Shown here: positions 8,268 to 17,728 of the stretch, one piece after another
Layout of the letters: every line of letters begins with the position of its first letter
How positions within the stretch are numbered: the first letter of the stretch is position 1
Source: Nitrosospira sp. Is2
GTDB taxonomy: Bacteria; Pseudomonadota; Gammaproteobacteria; Burkholderiales; Nitrosomonadaceae
Direction: 5' to 3'
DNA length: 64,000 nt
NCBI RefSeq assembly: GCF_033095785.1
Contig: NZ_CP137134.1
Location: 558,001 to 622,000 of the forward strand
Made by a program: the position numbers and the translations under genes
Notes under the pieces: model-generated
What the model saw: the letters and a program-made list of their open reading frames with translations, nothing else
What the model was told of the DNA's origin: nothing
Database searches by the model: none

Positions 8268-9212
8268 TTTCTGTACGTTCCCTACGATTTTTTTTGGGGC
8301 AATATCTCCTCCCGCCGTCACTTCCCCAAGGCCCAGGAAATTCTTTTTCTCGTCATATAGGCGAATCTTCTGCCCTTCCGCGTTGGCTCTTCCAACGCCT
8401 GCCACGCTGCGTCCCTGTCTTAAGAATGCCGCTGCCGGAGCCTCCAGCATAACGGCGGGTAGACCTCGCAGCAGCGCGTCCACCGGAAGCAGGCGAGAAT
8501 CGCGCTCGGGTATCGACATGGCCTCAAGCGCATCCAGAGTATACGCCTGCGACAAATCGAAATCATCGAGAATGGTGCGGCGCAAGGCGGTGAGATAGGC
8601 GCCCCCCAGGCCCAGTGCTTTACCAATGTCCTCCGCCAGCGTGCGAATATACGTACCCGAACCACATCTGACCATGATACTGATTTCATTGTCGTCAATG
8701 GCCGTCAGGCGCAACTCATGAATAGTCACCTCGCGCGGTTGCCGCTCGATCTCCATGCCTTCCCTGGCGTAGGCATACATGGGCTTACCCCGATGCTTCA
8801 GGGCGCTGTACATCGGGGGCACCTGGTTGATCAAGCCGGTGAAACCGCCCAGTACGGTCTTTACTTGAGGCAGTGCGTTTTTCAAACCCTGAGGCGGAAC
8901 CCCTCCCGCAACTGAAATATTGCCCTCCGCATCCCCGGTCGTGCTGATATATCCAGGTCTCAGCGTCGCTTCATAAGTCTTGTCCGCTCCCAACAAGGCG
9001 GAAGAGAATCTGGTCGCATCACCAAGGCAGATGGGCAACAGGCCAGTCGCCATAGGATCGAGCGTGCCGGTATGACCGGCTTTGCGCGCGCAAAAGAAAC
9101 GTTTGGCAATCTGAAGCGCCTGATTCGAGGATATGCCGCCGGGTTTGTCCAGCAGCAGGACGCCGCTGATTTCGCGCTTGATTCGCACTGGCCGCGCAAC
9201 TTCGGCTTTCAA
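8262..9212 (-). CDS. truB: tRNA pseudouridine(55) synthase TruB
   Basis: 316 residues. Makes pseudouridine 55 in the T loop of nearly all tRNAs. Conserved N-terminal LLLDKPGGISSNQALQ and the catalytic-Asp motif GHTGTLDPMATGLLPICLG (about residues 46-64) are present, as is the CGSGTYIRTLAEDIG segment. The C-terminal ~70 residues form a PUA-like RNA-binding extension. Last gene of rimP-nusA-infB-rbfA-truB; about 39 bp separate it from rbfA. Confidence 0.95.
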   Translation of the reverse strand: MKAEVARPVRIKREISGVLLLDKPGGISSNQALQIAKRFFCARKAGHTGTLDPMATGLLPICLGDATRFSSALLGADKTYEATLRPGYISTTGDAEGNISVAGGVPPQGLKNALPQVKTVLGGFTGLINQVPPMYSALKHRGKPMYAYAREGMEIERQPREVTIHELRLTAIDDNEISIMVRCGSGTYIRTLAEDIGKALGLGGAYLTALRRTILDDFDLSQAYTLDALEAMSIPERDSRLLPVDALLRGLPAVMLEAPAAAFLRQGRSVAGVGRANAEGQKIRLYDEKKNFLGLGEVTAGGDIAPKKIVGNVQKL

Positions 9213-9251
9213 TATGCGAAATGAATCAGAACCCGGCGGTGATGCGGAAAG

Positions 9252-9632
9252 TCAGCTCTCATCCGGCTTGTTCGCGGATCCTTCACGCGCCACGGCCTCA
9301 TCAATCAGTTGCGATAGGCGCACCCCGCGCTCGATCGACTCGTCATAGACGAAATGAAGCTGGGGCACCACGCGGAGCTTCAGGCGATGGGATAACTGGC
9401 TGCGTAAAAATCCCGCCGCATGCTCCAGTCCGTTACTAATGAGAAAGTTGTCGCTTTCGCTGCGCAGCGTCGTGTAGAAAACCTTGGCGTGCGCATAATC
9501 GTGACTCACCTCAACGCCGGTCAAAGTGAGCATTCCGATGCGCGGATCTTTAAGCTCGTTGCGAATCAGATCAGCCAGTTCGCGCTGGATCTGGTCGGCG
9601 ATGCGCAAGGAGCGGGAATAATCTTTAGGCAT
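9252..9632 (-). CDS. rbfA: 30S ribosome-binding factor A
   Basis: 126 residues. RbfA binds the 30S subunit and helps late maturation of 16S rRNA. The family N-terminus (RSLRIADQIQRELADLI), the KDPRIGMLTLTGVEVS segment and the KH-like C-terminus (LRVVPQLHFVYDESIERG) are clear. It sits between infB and truB as in most proteobacteria. A GC-rich inverted repeat separates it from infB. Confidence 0.95.
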   Translation of the reverse strand: MPKDYSRSLRIADQIQRELADLIRNELKDPRIGMLTLTGVEVSHDYAHAKVFYTTLRSESDNFLISNGLEHAAGFLRSQLSHRLKLRVVPQLHFVYDESIERGVRLSQLIDEAVAREGSANKPDES

Positions 9633-9640
9633 AATGCTTC

Positions 9641-9662
9641 ACGCGGGCCGCGCAGCCCGCGT
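9641..9662 (-). other. GC-rich inverted repeat between infB and rbfA
   Basis: ACGCGGGC and GCCCGCGT form an 8-bp perfect stem with a 6-nt loop, lying immediately after the infB stop codon and before the rbfA start. No U-tract follows, so it may be a transcript-stability or attenuation hairpin that lowers readthrough into rbfA-truB rather than a terminator. Confidence 0.5.
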
Positions 9663-12286
9663 TACAGGCTGCGCGCAACTTCGACGATTTCGTATGTTTC
9701 CAGTTGATCCCCAAGCTGGATATCGTTGAAGTTTTTCAGCGAAAGTCCGCACTCGAAACCCGCCCTCACCTCTCGCACGTCGTCCTTGAAGCGCTTCAGG
9801 GAGTCCAGCTCACCCGTATGAACCAGCTCACCGTTACGGATCAATCTCACCAGCGAGCCCCGCTTGATGATGCCCTCCAGGACGTAGCAACCCGCCACTG
9901 TACCAACCTTGGAAATGCGGAAGACATTGCGAACTTCGAGCAACCCGGTGACATTCTCTTTTCGGTCGGGCGTCATCATGCCGGATAGCGCAGCCTTGAT
10001 TTCATCCACCGCCTCATAGATGATGCTGTAATAACGCACATCCACGCCAGTGGAGCCGATGAGCTTGCGCGCCACCGTATCCGCGCGGCTATTGAAGCCA
10101 ATCACAACCGCTTTGGATGCCAGCGCAAGATTAATATCCGACTCCGTAATTGCACCCACGCCGCTATGGATGATGTTCACCCTTACCTCATCCGTGGAAA
10201 GCCGTTGCAGCGCATGCGTTAGCGCCTCGTAGGAGCCCTGGACATCGGCCTTGATGATAAGCGCAAGCACCTTGACCTCGCCCTTCTGCTCGAACACGTT
10301 TTCCAGTTTGGCTGCGTGCTGTTTGGCAAGCTTCACATCGCGAAACTTGCCTTGACGGAAAAGTGCTATTTCTCGCGCTTTGCGCTCATCAGCCAGCGCC
10401 ACTACGGCTTCGCCGGCTACCGGCACTTCCGACAAACCCTGTATTTCAACAGGAAGAGAGGGTCCCGCCTGTTCTACCGGCTTCCCATTTTCGTCGAGCA
10501 TCGCCCGTACCCGGCCATACACCGCGCCGGCAAGCAATACATCACCACGCCTCAGCGTGCCGGATTGCACCAGTATTGTCGCTACCGGGCCGCGTCCCTT
10601 GTCCAGACGCGATTCAATGACGATACCTTTTGCAGGGGCATCCTGCGGCGCTTGCAGTTCCAGCACTTCCGCCTGAAGCAATACGCTTTCCAGAAGTTCG
10701 TCGATGCCCACCCCAGTCTTGGCGGAAACATTGACAAACATCGTGTCTCCCCCCCAGTCGTCAGGCACTACTTCCTGTGTTACCAGTTCCTGTCTGATGC
10801 GCTCCGGGTTCGCGTCCGGCTTGTCCACCTTGGTTACCGCCACCACGAGGGGCACTTTGGCCGCCTTGGCATGGTGGATCGCCTCGATGGTCTGGGGCAT
10901 CACGCCGTCATCGGCGGCCACTACTAATACAACAAGGTCGGTGACCTTCGCGCCGCGAGCACGCATCGCCGTAAAAGCCTCGTGACCGGGCGTGTCCAGG
11001 AACGTAACCATACCGCGTTCGGTTTCGACGTGATATGCGCCAATATGCTGCGTGATCCCGCCCGCCTCTCCGCTCGCGACTCGTGTCCGCCGTATGTAAT
11101 CCAGGAGCGATGTTTTACCGTGATCCACGTGACCCATCACGGTAACCACCGGCGCACGTGGTTCTGTTTTAACCTCGGTGGCCGGTGCCTCGGTGCCGGC
11201 CAGGAACGCTTCAGGACTATCCAGGGTTGCATATTTGGCAATATGGCCCAACTCCTCCACCACAATCATGGCAGTTTCCTGATCCAGCATCTGATTGATC
11301 GTGACCATGTTTCCCATCTTCATCAAGGCCTTGATCACCTCAGCCGCCTTGATCGACATTTTCTGCGCCAGCGCTCCGACGGAAATTGTCTCCGGAACCA
11401 TTACCTCATGGACGAGCGGTTCTGTAGGCGCGGAAAAACCATGAGGACCCTGGTCGTCGGAGACATGCTTGCCGTGTTTGTCCCTGCGCGTCCGCCATCC
11501 CTTGTTTGCGGCTAGATCGCCATGGGTCTTGAGCCCTCGTTTTTCGAGGCGTTCATCTTTCCAGACAACCTGCTTCGCCTGTTTCTTTTTCTTGTCCGCC
11601 TTCGCCTTGTCTTCGGGTTTGACTACCGGTTTATGCAGCGTCCCTTCGGTTGTTGCAGCCTGCGGCTGAGGCGTCTCAGCCGCCTGAGCCGTTGCCGGTG
11701 TGGCGGCAGGCGCGGGGACAGACTCAGGCACGGTCACGGGAGCGGCCGAAGCTGGAGCGACTGGCTCTGCTTCCTTGACTTGAACTGCCGCAGGTCTCTC
11801 CCGCAGTTTCTTTTCCCTCAATTCCGCGGTTTGCCGCGCGATTAATTCGGCCTGTCTTCTCGCCTCTTCTTCCCTCAACGCCTGCTGCGCTGCATCGATC
11901 ACCGGCGTGGGAGCGGGTACGGCAATAGCGGGGGCTGAAGGCGCCGCCGCCTCGGCGGGCTTGCTCGCCACGGCTGGCTTCTCGCCCAAATCGCCCTGAA
12001 CAAATACGCGCTTCTTGCGCACTTCGACCTGGATGCTGCGGGCTTTGCCGCTGCTATCCGATTTCTTGATTTCGGACGTCTGCCGACGGGGAAGCGAAAT
12101 TCTGCTTTTCTCCTCTCGGGTACCGTGAATTTTGCGCAAATATTCGAGGAGCTGCGTTTTGTCCTTCTCGGTCAGACTGTCTTCTGTCAGATTCTTGCTG
12201 ACGCCCGCAGCCCGGAGCTGCTCCAACAGTACCGTCGGAAGCACGCCTAATTCGCTGGCAAATTGTTCTACATTCGTTTGAGACAT
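9662..12286 (-). CDS. infB: Translation initiation factor IF-2
   Basis: 874 residues. GTPase that brings fMet-tRNA to the 30S subunit and drives subunit joining. Order of parts: IF2 N-terminal helical domain (1-55), a long Ala/Pro/Glu/Lys-rich linker (about 90-290), then the G domain with GHVDHGKTS (about 378-386), DTPGHEAF, and the fourth motif VAVTKVDKPD, followed by domains II-IV (LEVRNVFRISKVG near the end). The fourth GTP motif is normally NKxD; here position 485 is Thr (codon 10832-10834 read on the minus strand). The stop is followed at once by a hairpin. Spacing to nusA is 17 bp. Confidence 0.96.
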   Translation of the reverse strand: MSQTNVEQFASELGVLPTVLLEQLRAAGVSKNLTEDSLTEKDKTQLLEYLRKIHGTREEKSRISLPRRQTSEIKKSDSSGKARSIQVEVRKKRVFVQGDLGEKPAVASKPAEAAAPSAPAIAVPAPTPVIDAAQQALREEEARRQAELIARQTAELREKKLRERPAAVQVKEAEPVAPASAAPVTVPESVPAPAATPATAQAAETPQPQAATTEGTLHKPVVKPEDKAKADKKKKQAKQVVWKDERLEKRGLKTHGDLAANKGWRTRRDKHGKHVSDDQGPHGFSAPTEPLVHEVMVPETISVGALAQKMSIKAAEVIKALMKMGNMVTINQMLDQETAMIVVEELGHIAKYATLDSPEAFLAGTEAPATEVKTEPRAPVVTVMGHVDHGKTSLLDYIRRTRVASGEAGGITQHIGAYHVETERGMVTFLDTPGHEAFTAMRARGAKVTDLVVLVVAADDGVMPQTIEAIHHAKAAKVPLVVAVTKVDKPDANPERIRQELVTQEVVPDDWGGDTMFVNVSAKTGVGIDELLESVLLQAEVLELQAPQDAPAKGIVIESRLDKGRGPVATILVQSGTLRRGDVLLAGAVYGRVRAMLDENGKPVEQAGPSLPVEIQGLSEVPVAGEAVVALADERKAREIALFRQGKFRDVKLAKQHAAKLENVFEQKGEVKVLALIIKADVQGSYEALTHALQRLSTDEVRVNIIHSGVGAITESDINLALASKAVVIGFNSRADTVARKLIGSTGVDVRYYSIIYEAVDEIKAALSGMMTPDRKENVTGLLEVRNVFRISKVGTVAGCYVLEGIIKRGSLVRLIRNGELVHTGELDSLKRFKDDVREVRAGFECGLSLKNFNDIQLGDQLETYEIVEVARSL

Positions 12287-12303
12287 TGATAACCTTTTAT
12301 AAC

Positions 12304-13791
12304 CTATGCCCTATCCGCATCGGCGAACCACGGGGCGCGCGCAGCCATGATCAATTGCCTGGCTCGTTCGGCATCCATCTCCACCATTTCCACCAGATCA
12401 TCCACCGCCAGATCGGCCAGATCCTCCTGAGTATTCACTCCCTTGGCGGCCAGCTCGCGCGCCGTCTGGCTGTCCATGCCCTCCAAGGCTAGCAAATCTT
12501 CCGCGATGTGCTCTACTTTTTCCTCGCTGACAATCGCCTCGGTCAAGAGCGCATTACGGGCGCGATTACGCAACTCGTTAACGGTTTGCTCGTCAAACGC
12601 GTCGATTTCCAGCATTTCACTGATTGGCACGTATGCAACCTCTTCCAGAGTGGTAAATCCTTCCTGCACGAGTATATCCGCCACCTCCTCGTCTACATCA
12701 AGTTTTTCCATGAAGAGCTGACGCAGCACCGAGAATTCTTCCTCATTTTTTGCCTGCGACTCTTCCATCGTCATGATGTTGAGCTCCCACCCGGTCAACT
12801 CGGAAGCGAGCCGTACGTTCTGCCCCCCGCGTCCAATAGCCTGTGCAAGGTTGTCCTCGTCCACCACGATATCCATGCTGTGCTTTTCCTCATCCACGAG
12901 AATGCTGCTGATTTCCGCTGGCGCCAGGGCATTTATCACAAACGTCGCCGGATCGTCGGCCCACAACACGATGTCCACTCTTTCTCCAGCCAATTCGCCG
13001 GTTACCGCCTGTACCCTGGAACCACGCATCCCCACGCAAGTGCCGATGGGATCGACTCGGGGGTCGTTGGACTTGACGGCAATCTTGGCCCGCGAACCCG
13101 GATCCCTTGCCGCGACCTTGATCTCAAGCAGACCTTCCTCGATCTCCGGCACTTCCAGTTCGAACAACTTAATCAGGAATTCCGGCACTGTCCGGGATAG
13201 TATCAACTGCGGACCCCGGGCGTTGCGATCGATTTTGTATAAATAGGCCCGCACGCGATCCCCAACTCTCAGGTTTTCTTTCGGAATCATCTGATCGCGC
13301 GGTAAAGCCGCCTCAACTCTGCCGGACTCGATAATCGCGTTCCCGCGCTCCATGCGCTTGATGGTCCCGGTGACCATGAATTCCTTGCGCTCAAGAAAAT
13401 CGTTCAGAATCTGTTCACGTTCAGCATCACGTATTTTCTGAAATATTACCTGCTTGGCCGCCTGCGCACCGATGCGCCCAAACTCGACCGGTTCCAGCAC
13501 CTCCTCGATGAACTCGTCCGGTTTAATTTCCGGATCACGCTGTATTGCCTCGCTCAACACAATTTGACGGGATGGGTCTTCCACCGCATCGTCAGGCACC
13601 ACCTGCCAGCGCCGCAACGACTGATAATCGCCAGTCTGGTGGTCTATTGACACCCGCACATCAGCGTCCTCGTGAAAACGCTTTTTTGTAGCGGATGCCA
13701 ACGCCAATTCAAGTGCGACAAAAACAATGTCTTTCTCGACATTCTTTTCGCGCGCCAGCGCGTCCACCAATAGCAAAACCTCGCGGCTCAT
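12304..13791 (-). CDS. nusA: Transcription termination/antitermination protein NusA
   Basis: 495 residues, the usual proteobacterial length. It binds RNA polymerase and nascent RNA and modulates pausing, termination and antitermination. Visible: NusA N-terminal domain (1-125), S1 domain (about 135-200, GNAIIESGRVEAALPRDQM), two KH domains (GTCVGMRGSRVQAVTGELAG; AIGRGGQNVRLASELTGW), and two acidic helix-hairpin repeats at the C-terminus. Second gene of the rimP operon. Confidence 0.96.
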   Translation of the reverse strand: MSREVLLLVDALAREKNVEKDIVFVALELALASATKKRFHEDADVRVSIDHQTGDYQSLRRWQVVPDDAVEDPSRQIVLSEAIQRDPEIKPDEFIEEVLEPVEFGRIGAQAAKQVIFQKIRDAEREQILNDFLERKEFMVTGTIKRMERGNAIIESGRVEAALPRDQMIPKENLRVGDRVRAYLYKIDRNARGPQLILSRTVPEFLIKLFELEVPEIEEGLLEIKVAARDPGSRAKIAVKSNDPRVDPIGTCVGMRGSRVQAVTGELAGERVDIVLWADDPATFVINALAPAEISSILVDEEKHSMDIVVDEDNLAQAIGRGGQNVRLASELTGWELNIMTMEESQAKNEEEFSVLRQLFMEKLDVDEEVADILVQEGFTTLEEVAYVPISEMLEIDAFDEQTVNELRNRARNALLTEAIVSEEKVEHIAEDLLALEGMDSQTARELAAKGVNTQEDLADLAVDDLVEMVEMDAERARQLIMAARAPWFADADRA

Positions 13792-13817
13792 GTTCCCTCC
13801 ACCCCATTTTCCGATTA

Positions 13818-14246
13818 TTACAATTTCGGAACCAGACGAGCCTTTTCAAGATTGCTCAGCTCAAGATCAAGCGTCTTTCCGTCCATTTCCAGCTTTAGTA
13901 TCCCGTCTTTTACTTCGCGCACAACTCCGACAAAATTCCTCCGCCCCTGCAATGCCACGCGCAGCCGCAACGTAACCGACTCGCCCGAGAAGCGGATGAA
14001 GTCAGAAGCCTTCCTTAGCGGCCGGTCCAAACCTGGCGACGATACTTCCAGCCGATCGTAATCAATATTCTCAACCGCAAGCAATCGGCTCAGGTGATTG
14101 CTGACCGCTACGCAATCATCCACGCTCACACCGTTGGGCTTGTCGATAAAGACCCGTAACAGTTTCCCGCGCAGCGATCGCTCCAAGTCAACCAACTCAT
14201 ACCCAAGGCCGGCCAAGGTCGATTCGAGCAATTCATACAAATCCAT
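13818..14246 (-). CDS. rimP: Ribosome maturation factor RimP
   Basis: 142 residues from the ATG at 14246; the frame runs on to 14306 but the family N-terminus (MDLYELLESTLAGLGYELV) begins here. RimP assists 30S assembly. Conserved text includes GKLLRVFIDKPNGVSVDDC and the VSSPGLDRPLRK motif, followed by an SH3-like C-terminal domain. First gene of rimP-nusA-infB-rbfA-truB, so the operon promoter should lie between 14246 and about 14400. Confidence 0.95.
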   Translation of the reverse strand: MDLYELLESTLAGLGYELVDLERSLRGKLLRVFIDKPNGVSVDDCVAVSNHLSRLLAVENIDYDRLEVSSPGLDRPLRKASDFIRFSGESVTLRLRVALQGRRNFVGVVREVKDGILKLEMDGKTLDLELSNLEKARLVPKL

Positions 14247-14379
14247 GGCACCGATACAAACAAAAAATGGGCTGAAAAGAGCCCATAATCGGCGCCATTT
14301 TAGCAAAAATTTACAATTAATGAAAGCTTATAAATTGTTGCGGTAGCGCAGACTTTTTCACAGGCACATCGAGCAAACC

Positions 14380-14388
14380 TTATCCACA
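14380..14388 (+). promoter_or_regulatory. Perfect DnaA-box sequence (TTATCCACA)
   Basis: A 9/9 match to the strong DnaA box lies in the divergent region between rimP and acs. It stands alone; no second strict box, AT-rich unwinding element or origin gene is nearby, so it is not an origin. A regulatory role for the rimP operon is possible but rests only on position. Confidence 0.4.
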
Positions 14389-14693
14389 GTTATGTCCCGC
14401 GCCGGTCCGCCATCCCAGTCCTCAATCGCTTGCTAGGTCGTATTCATACTGATTTCTTATAACCGTTAGAGCATCGTGGTACCAAAGAAGTTTACCCTAC
14501 GGCCGGGGAAATACAACTTCATACCCACCTCGCGCCGAGATCCCTGTTGCTTTCCTGCTACCCGGGTAATACATGCCCCACTATCACGCTATTTCTTGGA
14601 AGCCGTGCCGGCCCAATAAGAGATTCCTTCGTCTGTGGATGATACAATTTCCTTTCACGATCATCAGAAAAGAAAAACCACCGGAGGCGCGGC
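14389..14693. other. Divergent intergenic region rimP / acs
   Basis: No gene visible. It should contain the acs promoter (plus) and perhaps distal regulatory sites for the rimP operon (minus). A GGAGG Shine-Dalgarno at 14682-14686 serves the GTG start of acs. I could not identify a convincing -35/-10 or -24/-12 element. Confidence 0.4.
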
Positions 14694-16661
14694 GTGTCAG
14701 CGATTAAATCCATTTTACATGAAACCCGGGTATTCCCCCCCAGTGCGGAGTTTGTAAGTCAGGCTAATCTGAGCGGCATGGAAAGCTACAAGGCTCTCTG
14801 CGCTGAAGCGGAACGAGATCTGCCTGCATTCTGGGGGAGGCTCGCGCGCGAACACATCGCCTGGCGGAAACCATTCACCAGAGTGCTAGATGAGAGCGAT
14901 CACCCTTTTTTCAAGTGGTTTGACGATGGCGAATTAAACGTCTCGTTCAATTGTCTCGACCGTCACTTATCTACCCAGCCGGATAAAATCGCAATCATCT
15001 TCGAGGCGGATGACGGCACGGTCACCCGTAGCACGTACCGGGAACTCTATCAGCGGGTCTGCAGACTGGCCAATGGTCTCAAATCGCTGGGCATTCGCAA
15101 GGGCGACCGTGTCATTATCTACATGCCGATGAGCATTGAAGCCGTGGTGGCGATGCAGGCCTGCGCCCGTATCGGTGCGACGCATTCAGTCGTATTTGGC
15201 GGTTTCTCCGCCAAAAGCCTGAATGAACGCATCCTCAATGCCGGCGCGGTGGCGGTCATCACCGCTGATGAACAACACCGGGGCGGCAAGATCAACCATT
15301 TGAAAGCGGCCGTGGATGAGGCGCTTGCAATGGGTGGAGCCGAAGCGGTGAAGACAGTCGTCGTGTATAAGCGCGGCAGCGGCAACGTATTATCCGCACT
15401 CTCTCGCGATGTGTGGTGGCACGAGCTGATCAGCAATCAGAGCGATGACTGCGAACCCGAATGGATCGATGCCGAACACCCTTTATTTACACTTTACACC
15501 TCTGGTTCGACGGGCAAGCCAAAAGGCGTGCAGCATTCCTCCGCCGGGTATCTGCTGGGCACGATCGTCAGCATGAACTGGATATTCGACTATAAGCCCA
15601 ATGACATTTTCTGGTGCACCGCGGACGTTGGCTGGGTCACCGGACACAGCTACGTCACCTATGGCCCCCTGGCTGTCGGCGCGACGCAAGTGATATTTGA
15701 AGGCGTCCCCACCTATCCCGATGCCGGGCGCTTCTGGCGGATGATACAGGACCACAAAGTCACGACGTTTTATACCGCGCCCACCGCGATTCGCTCGCTG
15801 ATAAAACTTGGCCCCGAGCTGCCGGGCAAATATGATCTTTCCTCGCTCCGACTGCTCGGTTCGGTGGGCGAGCCGATTAATCCGGAGGCATGGATGTGGT
15901 ATTACACAACCGTGGGCCAATCCCGCTGCCCTGTGGTGGATACATGGTGGCAGACGGAAACGGGCTGTCACATGATTGCACCGGTCCCAGGCGCGGTGCC
16001 GCTAAAGCCCGGCTCCTGCACTTTGCCTCTGCCAGGCGTCATGGCCGCGATTGTGGACGAGGCGGGTCACGACGTGCCCAACGGCAGCGGCGGGTTTCTT
16101 GTCATCAAACGCCCCTTTCCCTCACAGGCACGAACATTATGGGAGGACCCGGAGCGATTCAAGAAATCATACTTTCCAGGGGAACTGGGCGGTAAATATT
16201 ATCTGGCCGGGGATTCAGCGAATCGAGATTCTGACGGATATTTCTGGATTATGGGGCGCATCGACGACGTTCTAAACGTCTCTGGACACCGTTTGGGCAC
16301 CATGGAGATCGAATCGGCGCTGGTCGGAAACCCGCTGGTCGCAGAAGCGGCAGTCGTGGGTAAGCCGGACGATATAAAGACCGAAGCCGTCGTGGCGTTC
16401 GTCGTATTGAAAGGCGCGCGGCCCGAAGGTAAGGCCGCGCAGGATATCGCGGCTGAGTTGCGGAGCTGGGTTGCAAAGGAAATCGGGCCGATTGCCCGTC
16501 CGGATGAAATCCGTTTCGGGGATAATCTGCCAAAAACCCGGTCCGGCAAGATTATGCGTCGCTTGCTGCGCACACTGGCGAAAGGCGAGGAGATAAACCA
16601 GGACGTCTCCACCCTGGAGAACCCCGCCATATTGGAACAACTGAAACGCGCGATCGCGTAG
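14694..16661 (+). CDS. acs: Acetyl-CoA synthetase (acetate-CoA ligase)
   Basis: 655 residues, GTG start with GGAGG upstream. It activates acetate to acetyl-CoA through acetyl-AMP. N-terminal ACAS domain, then AMP-binding motifs YTSGSTGKPKGVQHSSAGYL (A3) and the WWQTETG segment; the C-terminal subdomain ends with LPKTRSGKIMRRLLR, where the Lys is the one acetylated by Pat-type enzymes in relatives. In a likely autotroph this gene would serve acetate salvage. It stands alone, divergent from rimP, with an MBL hydrolase 35 bp downstream on the same strand. Confidence 0.96.
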   Translation: MSAIKSILHETRVFPPSAEFVSQANLSGMESYKALCAEAERDLPAFWGRLAREHIAWRKPFTRVLDESDHPFFKWFDDGELNVSFNCLDRHLSTQPDKIAIIFEADDGTVTRSTYRELYQRVCRLANGLKSLGIRKGDRVIIYMPMSIEAVVAMQACARIGATHSVVFGGFSAKSLNERILNAGAVAVITADEQHRGGKINHLKAAVDEALAMGGAEAVKTVVVYKRGSGNVLSALSRDVWWHELISNQSDDCEPEWIDAEHPLFTLYTSGSTGKPKGVQHSSAGYLLGTIVSMNWIFDYKPNDIFWCTADVGWVTGHSYVTYGPLAVGATQVIFEGVPTYPDAGRFWRMIQDHKVTTFYTAPTAIRSLIKLGPELPGKYDLSSLRLLGSVGEPINPEAWMWYYTTVGQSRCPVVDTWWQTETGCHMIAPVPGAVPLKPGSCTLPLPGVMAAIVDEAGHDVPNGSGGFLVIKRPFPSQARTLWEDPERFKKSYFPGELGGKYYLAGDSANRDSDGYFWIMGRIDDVLNVSGHRLGTMEIESALVGNPLVAEAAVVGKPDDIKTEAVVAFVVLKGARPEGKAAQDIAAELRSWVAKEIGPIARPDEIRFGDNLPKTRSGKIMRRLLRTLAKGEEINQDVSTLENPAILEQLKRAIA

Positions 16662-16696
16662 CAAGCGTGTTTTTCCGCTGAATCAAATATACAGTC

Positions 16697-17719
16697 ATGA
16701 ATAACGACTTGCCCGCAGGGGCGGAAATGGGCGCCAAGTCACATCCGTCACCTCCATCGCATCCCCCCGTGCCCCACACCACCGATTATGAGAATGGTGT
16801 CAGCGCCATTGATGCCGACTATCTGCGCAGAGGACTCGCCGCTATTCACCTGATCCAGGAGAACGGTCAGGCGGCGTTGGTGGATACCGGAACCTCTTCT
16901 TCCGTTGCGGGGGTGATGAACGCGTTGCGGGAAAAAAATCTTACTCCCGCGGATGTCGCCTACGTGTTCCTCACCCACATACATCTCGATCACGCTGGCG
17001 GCGCGGGTGAATTCATGCACCAATTTCCGAACGCCAGACTCGTGGTGCATCCCCGGGGCGCGCGGCATATGATCGACCCCGCCAGGCTAATCGCAAGCGC
17101 CACAAGCGTGTACGGCGAAGCGGAATTTAGACGCATATACAGCACTATTCGCCCCGTGGATCCCAACCGCATTATCGAAGCACCCGATGGGTTGCGCCTC
17201 GACCTCAATGGCCGCCCGCTGCTTTTCCTCGACACACCCGGTCATGCGCGTCATCACTACTGCATTCTCGATGAGCGATATCAGTCCTTTTTTACCGGCG
17301 ACACGTTCGGGATCTCTTATCGCGAATTCGACGTGGACGGTATAGAATTCGTCTTTCCGACCACCACCCCGGTTCAGTTTGACCCCGCCGCCGCCCATGC
17401 ATCGCTGGAGCGGCTCATGAGTTATCACCCCTCATACGCTTTCCTGACCCATTACGGGCGCATCGGGCATCTGGCGCGCCACGCCGCCGAAATGCACGAT
17501 CTGATCGATGTGCACGTAACGCTAGCCCTGAAACTGCGTGACCACGGCCCCGGAAGATTGGCAGCGCTGACGGAGGAACTTGGCGCATTGCTCCTTGACC
17601 GCATCATCAATCACGGCTGCAAGTTGCCCGAGGAAGAAATTCGCAGCCTGCTGGACCTGGACGTCAGGTTGAACGCGCAAGGCCTGGAGAACTGGCTGGA
17701 CCACGCCGGGGCAAGGTAG
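16697..17719 (+). CDS. Metallo-beta-lactamase-fold hydrolase
   Basis: 340 residues. The metal-binding signature THIHLDHAGG (about 94-103) and the later FFTGDTFG and TPGHARHH segments (TPGH His, GD Asp) show an intact two-metal site. Overall pattern is of the glyoxalase-II/COG0491 type, with an extra helical C-terminal part (about 230-335). Substrate unknown. It may be cotranscribed with acs (35 bp gap), which could suggest a thioester substrate; that is only inference. It converges on the SpoU methyltransferase gene. Confidence 0.85.
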   Translation: MNNDLPAGAEMGAKSHPSPPSHPPVPHTTDYENGVSAIDADYLRRGLAAIHLIQENGQAALVDTGTSSSVAGVMNALREKNLTPADVAYVFLTHIHLDHAGGAGEFMHQFPNARLVVHPRGARHMIDPARLIASATSVYGEAEFRRIYSTIRPVDPNRIIEAPDGLRLDLNGRPLLFLDTPGHARHHYCILDERYQSFFTGDTFGISYREFDVDGIEFVFPTTTPVQFDPAAAHASLERLMSYHPSYAFLTHYGRIGHLARHAAEMHDLIDVHVTLALKLRDHGPGRLAALTEELGALLLDRIINHGCKLPEEEIRSLLDLDVRLNAQGLENWLDHAGAR

Positions 17720-17728
17720 TCGAATCAT

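Noticed and set aside
14307..14693. Replication origin around the DnaA box
   Set aside because: Only one strict box, no AT-rich repeats and no dnaA, dnaN or gyrB nearby.
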